Origin: Neostapfia colusana
Lineage: Eukaryota > Streptophyta > Magnoliopsida > Poales > Poaceae
Reading direction: 5' to 3'
Length of the DNA: 64,000 nt
NCBI GenBank assembly: GCA_030760725.1
Contig: JASWHV010000004.1
Coordinates: 57,999,136 to 58,063,135 of the forward strand
This document shows, piece by piece, positions 57,651 to 64,000 of this stretch; position 1 is the first letter of the stretch; each line of letters starts with the position of its first letter. A program made the position numbers and the translations under genes. The notes under the pieces were generated by a model. It did no database searches. It was not told the origin of the DNA and worked only from the letters and a program-made list of their open reading frames with translations.

Positions 57651-58624
57651 CTACTAATATAGTATGTCCGGAAGTAAGCCTTAAAATAAGGTGGGTAGAC
57701 TTTCTTGCCAACCTTATTGTCTTGGATTCCCAAGGGATTGATATAATACATGGAATGGATTGGTTAAGCAAGCACAACGGAGTGATTCAATGTGCTGAGA
57801 GTAGCGTGCAGTTGACAAATGATCACGGTACTCGCATTGAATTCGAGTCAGCCCAACTGGCGACCGAGAAGGCAGCGTTGAACCACGTCGAAGAAGCAAT
57901 GTTGGAAAGCATTCCGGTGGTTCAAGAATTTTCAGATGTGTTCCCAGTAGAACTTCCAGGTATGCCACCTGACCGGGACATTGAATTTGCCATTGATTTA
58001 GTACCTGGAACTGCACCTATAGCGAAAAGGCTATATAGGATGCCCGCTAATGAACTAGTGGAACTTAAGAAGCAAATTCAGGAGCAGCTAGAAAAGGGTT
58101 TTATATGCCCAAGCTCATCACCGTGGGGAGCTCCGTGCTCTTCGTGGACAAGAAGGATGGGACCCAATGGATGTGTTTGGATTATAGGTCTCTCAATGAG
58201 GTGACGATCAAGTATAAATACCCACTGCCCTGTATAGAGGACCTGTTCGACCAAATGAAAGGTGCCTGAATTTTCTCCAAGATTGATCTTCGGTCGGGAT
58301 ATTTCCAGCTGAAGATTAAGTCCTCCGACATACCCAAGACTGCATTTCGAACACGGTATGGTTCATATGAATATACCATTATGTCTTTTGGGTTAACAAA
58401 TGCACCCGCATACTTTATGTACCTCATGAATAAGGTCTTCATGGAGTACTTGGACAAGTTCGTTGTGGTTTTCATCGACGATATCATGGTGTATTCGAAA
58501 AGCTAGGAAGAACATGAAGAACACTTGAGATTGACGTTGCAGAAACTGTGAGAGCATCAGTTATATGCCAAGTTCAGCAAGTGCCAATTTCGGGTTAGCG
58601 GGTTATTACCGGAGGTTCAGTCCG
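57650..58624 (+). pseudogene. pol: E7 pol fragment: end of protease and RT
   Basis: Begins inside protease (IVCPEVSLK-like at about 57655, then ANLIVLDSQGIDII and MDWLSKHNG), without the DSGA active site. RT follows: [20 protein letters not shown], a frame change at about 58133, [12 protein letters not shown] intact at 58471-58482. Stops are at about 58267 (GCC-TGA, probably CGA), 58504 (TAG) and 58548 (TGA). Near 58592 the sequence jumps from KCQF to GLAGYYRRF, a loss of about 50 codons between RT and RNase H. It ends at the E8 LTR. Confidence 0.85.
58620..58624. other. Left flank of E8, candidate target duplication (GTCCG)
   Basis: Last five bases of E7 pol before TGTTTTTCCGGGG. The right copy is outside the window. 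Confidence 0.4.
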
Positions 58625-61600
58625 TGTTTTTCCGGGGACCCGCTGCTGAACGATGGACACCCCACCAGGACCTCGTCGGGTGGTCCGTGATATGCGGCAC
58701 CCAACAGCACACGCTTCGAAGAAACACATCACATTACATAAATTATTGCGGAAGCGTACAAAAGTGTTTTACAAATACTTATCTCATAATAAGCTACAGC
58801 GGAAGACTATAATTCTCACGACTCATTTCTAACTTAGCAACAAAGAAACAGTCCAGCCCGCGGACGTTTCTTACTAGCAACATGAAGACAAACCGCAGCG
58901 GCGAGGATGCTCTTTGAGTAAACACTCGGAGGTTCCCGAGTCTCATCGGCATCCCTTCTCATAAGCATGAAGTCAAATACCTGCAAAACAACTCGGATAG
59001 CATCCGTTAGCATAACGCTCAGCAAGACTTAACCGTCACCCTAGCCATGAAACTCTACATGAGGCTATGAACATAAAGTAGGATGGTATAATGCATAATA
59101 AAACTCGCCTAAAAGTGAATCCTTACTTTCAGGTATTATTTGCAGCAATTTAAGTAACCTTTGGCACACCACATCGGGAGTCCACAATCAAACAAGAAAC
59201 GCATTCCCCCGATGTAATTTGCTCACTGCATAAAAGAATCGAGTTTGCACTAGCCTATTCATGAAGATCCAATACAAAGCTAGTATGAAACTTCAAACCA
59301 ATGTGATTAGTTCCTTTCTCATGCAAGTTCTTACTACGTCATGACTGTGAGAACAACAATGCTCGGTCCATTCCGCGAGCGACGGTGATTCGAATCAATA
59401 ACACCCGGACTACACGAATCGTACGCCCGTACTCGACGTTGCCTACAGAAACCATCACTGACGTTGTATGTGGCAGCCTTTCCCCCGTTTCACCCCCATT
59501 GAATCGATCAAGTCGCCCCGTACAGTAGCCACTCTCATGGTGCACCTTCCGACATGAGATGTCATGAGAATATTACCCACATACTGCACACCGGCCGTCT
59601 CGCCTGAGGCGACCCGAAAAGGCTCAACGCAAGCTTCCCGAGGTACATCGGTTTACTGGGTCCCATATATCCAGCATGAGTCCGATACACAACTCAAACT
59701 TGTTCAACAGGGCCGCATATGGATCGGTCCTTGACCGACACGGACAGGTCTATAGCACCCAGGCCCCTATGTCCTGCTGCCCCTACAACCTTCCGGTCTC
59801 AACTTTAACTTGCTAATTCATTTATGAACCAATCCCGTATGCCCCTGTTGTTCCTGAACATGCGAGCAGCATCTAACCACTCGACTTCTACCGAACCTTA
59901 CTTAAGCATGGCAGTCTACACGATGAAAGACATCTACCAAATACTCAATGGGTTTATTTGGTCATGCAAGAGGAGTATCAAACAACTAGACCTAATGCAC
60001 ATTTCATATCTTAACCGAAAGTGAATACAAAATAAAAACTTAACAGTTGTTAAATGCAAACCGGAGCTTGCCTGTTTTGCAGGGTAGTCGTATATAATCA
60101 GTTAGTGATCTTGCTGATCAACCCTTGATTCTCCGGATTATGATCCACTTCAATTAATCGCTCCTTTGAATTCCCTTCGTCGTGAATCCTAATGAAATGT
60201 ATATGCACAATTTTTATGGAATGCAATGGAAAGAATTATAGAATGGAATTCTTAGGAACAGAGGTGGTGTGGAAAAGCCAAGAATGGATTGGTTTGCTTC
60301 TGTTGTGCAAAGAAACAGGAATGACTAACTTGGCCTTAATGTTTTAGCTCTACACTATCTACTTTCCCTAATGAACATAAGAGATGAGCTGAAAAGAATT
60401 GAATACAACTGAATAACAAGAACTCCAATGGCCTCAAAACTTTTACAGCAGATTCTATACTACCTAAAGATTTAGCTTGCCAAATTGCAGCTAATGTGGA
60501 GTATAAATATGTTCTCCATAATTCTCCCAAGAGTCTTAATGTATTTTCCCCCATATACTTAAGCATGGAGAACAAGCACAGGGTTTTCTAGTGCTCAACC
60601 TGGCCTGATAATTTACCTGTGAGTTCCTGGTCACATGAAAGTAATTTTATCCAAAATTCAGACCTTTTACTTGAGTAGTTCCTCCAGAACAATTCTTTAA
60701 GCATTTCTACTCAAAAGAATTAATTCTGAAGTAATGTGCATTTTCATGCCCAATTAAGTGAACTAAAATTTCAAGTATGTCTCATAGAGCTTGCCTAAAT
60801 TGTCCTATTATTTTTGGAGCTAAGAATTTCCCAGAATAGATTTTTCAAGTGGGTAACATTTTCTGAAAATGTTTCTGGACTCTTTTGAACATAGCAGTTT
60901 GTATTTAACAAATTCCTAAACAAATGATCTTCAAATGAGCTGAACATTTACTAGAAGGTCAAAAATATGCCAAAGAATATTCTGGCAAAATTTGAGGATT
61001 TTTGGATAAACCAAACTCCCTCAATAATTCTTTTTCAGAAAATTTTCAAAGAATTTTCCAGAATTATATATTGACTTTCATACAAATCTGAGTTCATATT
61101 TGGATAGATCTCTGCAAAATGAATCCAACTCAATTTGAATCACTCAATTTGGAGGTTTCTACACAGAGATATGAATTTCCAAACTTGTGGCCATCTCTGG
61201 AATTATTTTCCCTATTGAAATTCAACTGAGCCCGCTATTTAAATCCAGCCACTAGGAAATGGGCCACACCGGGTTTACAGAGTTCTAGCGCGCCAGCACA
61301 GAAGATCTGGGCCACAGCCGATCACGAATTTAAACTTCACAGCCGCTGACAGCCGGGCCCGGCCCCTTCTTCCTCCTCTCGCTTCTGTTTCAAGCGCGCG
61401 CCGCCTGCCCTCGCCGGAGCTAACTGCCAATCACCGGATCGCCGTCTTCGGCCATCACCGGAGCTGGAACTCGCTGCCAGAGCGTTATCGGCGTTGAGGA
61501 ACATGGCTGTGGGATCAGTTTAGGCTGCCAGTGACCAGGAACACCTTGGCGACGTGCGGCGGCCTCGGTTGGAGTTCGGCGCCGTCGTCCGTGGGTTCTA

Positions 61601-62974
61601 ACCCACCAAAACGTCGACCAACTGGCTCTACAGCATCAGTAGGTGATCGCAAGGCTCGGCAAGGCCATGAATTAGCTCGGAAATGGCGGTAAATGGATCG
61701 GCACCGTGCGCCCGATCGGTCCCGCCGTGATCATGCTCGGGAGACTTCAAAATCCTCTGCTCCGAGGTGATTTCATGCTAGGATCGCTAAAGGAGATATG
61801 ATCGCCGGCTAGTCCAACACCTATGTGCTAAGTTTGACAACCTAAGAAGGATTGGAGAGCGGGAATTCGAAGATTTCATACCATATGTTTGGTTTGCACC
61901 CGCCGGAGTAAAATCCCGAAATTCATCGTCGATGCTTCCCGGCGTGGCTTGAGTTTTGGGTGAGAGCAGCACGGTGGCCGTGCGCTTCCGTTGCCGCTCT
62001 TGCTCGGCCGTGAAAGCTCCTGTGGAGAGCTGTCCACGTGAAGCCGATCACCTCTTTTCGTTGAGTTGCTGCGGAGTGTTTGTTTGAAGGCTCGGGAACG
62101 GCGGAGCTCTCTCGCTTTTGGGTTGGGGAGGTGAGAACTGAGCTTGTGGCGCTGTCTAACAGCTCGGGGAGGAGAGGGGCACGAGTTTCTGCCGGTTTCC
62201 AGATCAAGCCGAGGAGGCGGCCGTGAAGCAGCTCCATTCGGTGTTGCTCGCGAGGAGGAGAAGGCAAAGAGCACTAGATCGGTCTGGAGAGGCAAGGATC
62301 ACGTCGAGGCACAAGGGAGCCACTCACAGGGTGCCATCTACCGGAAGAGGGGAACAGGAGGTGGCGATAGCCGCTTCTCGGGATGCCCGGCAACTCTCGG
62401 GTCGGTTTTAGAAAAGAACAGAGACAGAGTACTTGGGTTGCTTTGTTTGCATGTTTTGATCTTCAACTCAATGACATGTGGGTCCCCTACTTCTCTCCTC
62501 TCCAAAAGATCTCCTCAAGTTAATCCTCCCAATTCTACAATTCTGAGTTTGAAAGGTGGGCTAAAATTTGAATTCGCCAAATTCAGTTTGAATTTGCATA
62601 GCAAATTTGAATATGGTTGGAATTTTGAAAATGCTTCAATAATTCCTTTTGGAGCCCACCCTAAAAATGAAAAGTTTGTCATCAACTTTTTTCACAATTT
62701 CCAACTTTATGGCTGCATGTTTGTTCAAAGTTTTTGGCCACCATTTGTGTGAACTTTGAATTTTGAATCTGATTTTTAAACTTATATGCAAAGAGGTATT
62801 TGAAATCCTTGTTGGTTCAACACCTTCAAATAAAGATGTGAGCCTCATTTTGGATCATCATCCATGTATCACTTTGCAAGAAGAAGAGTTTTAGCAAGTC
62901 CCATTTTTCATGCCTTTGCCACACATATGGATTCCAACCTTGGTTTATTCATACACATGTTTGGGACTTTTACA
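58625..62974 (-). repeat. E8 3' LTR, about 4.35 kb
   Basis: On the minus strand it starts TGTAAAAGTCCC (62974) and ends CCCCGGAAAAACA (58625). The end near 58685 shares GCGGCACCCAACAGCA with E6, and 59387-59396 carries GATTCGAATC. The GC-rich part is at 61250-62420. Frames within (61876-62295, 62144-62752) are not supported as genes. Confidence 0.82.
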
Positions 62975-63009
62975 TTCCTCCCCCCTTAAAAGAATCTCGT
63001 CCCGAGATT
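62975..63009 (-). promoter_or_regulatory. E8 polypurine tract and stem-loop
   Basis: Minus strand AATCTCG-GGA-CGAGATT (63009-62993), then CTTTTAAGGGGGGAGGAA, then the LTR start. Confidence 0.85.
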
Positions 63010-63038
63010 ACAAAAGAAGAACGAGACGGGAGAGGTAA

Positions 63039-64000
63039 CTACAAACTGTACAAAGCTAAAAGTTCCGGATAATTGGTGCGGAGATAATCCAAATTTTCCC
63101 ACGTCGCCTCTTCCGCGGTATGATTACTCCACAGCACCTTGTAAAATTTTATCGTCCGGTTCCAGGTTACCCGGGTCTTTTCATCCAAAATCTGAACCGG
63201 TCGCTCGGTGTAGGTAAGGTCCGGTTTCAGTTCATCGATTTTTTCGGTGCGGACAGCAGCAGTAACTTTGAGACACTTCCGCAGCTGTGACACATGAAAT
63301 ACATCCTGAACACCCGCAAGAGTTTCCGGTAGTTCCAGCCGGTAGGCTACGGGTCCGCACTTCTCCGTGATAGCAAAAGGACCTATAAAGCGGGAAGCGA
63401 GTTTCCCCTTTACACCAAACCGGTGAATTCCCTTCATCGGAGATACATGAACATAAATGTGCTCTCCGACATCAAAATGCAATGGCCTACGCCTTTGATC
63501 AGCGTAGCTCTTCTGTCGGGATTGTGCAGCCTTCAAGTTCTCTTGTATCAACCGAACTCGATCTTTGGTTTCGTTCACAAGATCAACCCCAAACAGAACT
63601 CTTTCGCCAGACTCACACCAATTCAGCGGTGTGAGACACTTCCGGCCGTAGAGAGCTTCATACGGTGCCAATTTTAATACTCGCTTGATACCCGTTGTTG
63701 TATGAAAACTCCGCCAAAGGTAGGTGATCATCCCAATTCCTACCGTGGTGGATGGCACACGCTCTCAACATGTCCTCAAGCACTTGGTTTACCCTCTCGG
63801 TTTGTCCATCGGTTTGAGGATGATATGCGGAGCTCCTAATCAGCTTGGTGCCCAACGGGGCGTGCAGCTGCTCCCAAAACCGAGCAACGAACAGCGCATC
63901 TCGATCTGAAACGATGGTCTTCGGAGCACCATGTGCGCATATAATCCTCGAAATATATAGCTCCGCATATGGCCTTTCTCGATAATGAGTGTTCACCGGT
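63039..64000 (-). pseudogene. pol: E8 pol, C-terminal part: integrase core and chromodomain
   Basis: Enters from the right edge in the integrase core (SDRDALFVARF where SDRG is usual, [19 protein letters not shown]). A frameshift near 63680-63720 separates this from [11 protein letters not shown]. The rest is open to 63039: [15 protein letters not shown]-like [31 protein letters not shown], and the chromodomain ending EEATWENLDYL. Confidence 0.88.

Larger units (their letters stand above)
53257..58624 (+). mobile_element. E7: Ty3/gypsy element (group A) with extra gene, gag deleted
   Basis: 5' LTR, primer site, extra gene, leader relic, then pol from mid-protease to RT, cut by E8. Homology to E2 shows that gag and the protease active site (about 1.3 kb) are missing. 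Confidence 0.88.
58625..64000 (-). mobile_element. E8: Ty3/gypsy chromovirus (group B), 3' part
   Basis: Minus orientation: pol end, PPT and 3' LTR are visible. The LTR boundary in E7 pol is set by loss of RT homology after GYYRRF and by TG at 58625; the exact base could be off by a few. Confidence 0.85.

Overview
Plant nuclear DNA, most likely from a grass (inference from 3-4 kb, GC-rich-centred LTRs, tRNA-Met primer sites, chromodomain-type Ty3/gypsy elements and a Sirevirus-type Ty1/copia element). I see no host gene, tRNA, rRNA or CRISPR. The whole window reads as eight LTR retrotransposons nested inside each other, here called E1 to E8 from left to right. All coding regions carry stops, frameshifts or deletions.

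Layout: E1 (+, 1-5823) is the pol 3' part and 3' LTR of a gypsy element; it sits inside the 3' LTR of E2. E2 (-, 5824-15179) is a gypsy element with its 5' LTR at 12058-15179 and an interrupted 3' LTR at 5824-7071. E2 sits in the integrase region of E3 (+, 15180-20643), a Ty1/copia Sirevirus-like element. E3 sits in the 5' LTR of E4 (+, 20644-32249), a gypsy element with an extra gene upstream of gag. The 3' LTR of E4 is cut at 32249 by E5 (+). The 5' LTR of E5 (32250-34333 and 48965-51140) is split by E6 (-, 34334-48959), the only complete element, with AGATT target duplications on both sides. The gag of E5 is cut at 53256 by E7 (+, 53257-58624), which also has an extra upstream gene. E7 pol is cut at 58624 by E8 (-, 58625-64000). 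Where LTR pairs can be compared by eye, their divergence follows the nesting order: E4 about 7% (17 of 241 bp), E2 about 4%, E6 about 1%.

The gypsy elements fall into two LTR groups. Group A (E1, E2, E7) has LTRs starting TGTAACACCC or TGTGACACCC, a TATA box preceded by a U3 repeat block, and a CTATCATGATAG palindrome downstream. Group B (E4, E5, E6, E8) has 4.0-4.35 kb LTRs and a GATTCGAATC palindrome. Pol order in both is protease, RT, RNase H, integrase, C-terminal chromodomain, as in chromoviruses (probably Tekay/Del lineage).

Most unusual: (1) an extra gene of about 320 codons between primer site and gag in E4 and E7, present in both groups and absent from E2, E5 and E6; (2) a splice-acceptor-like AG within 0-2 nt of every gag or extra-gene start codon; (3) an 11-unit, 56-bp-spaced array of G-box/ABRE-like sites about 215 bp upstream of the TATA box in the E2 LTR; (4) reiterated primer binding sites in E2; (5) a stem-loop conserved just upstream of the polypurine tract in all five gypsy elements whose 3' end is visible.
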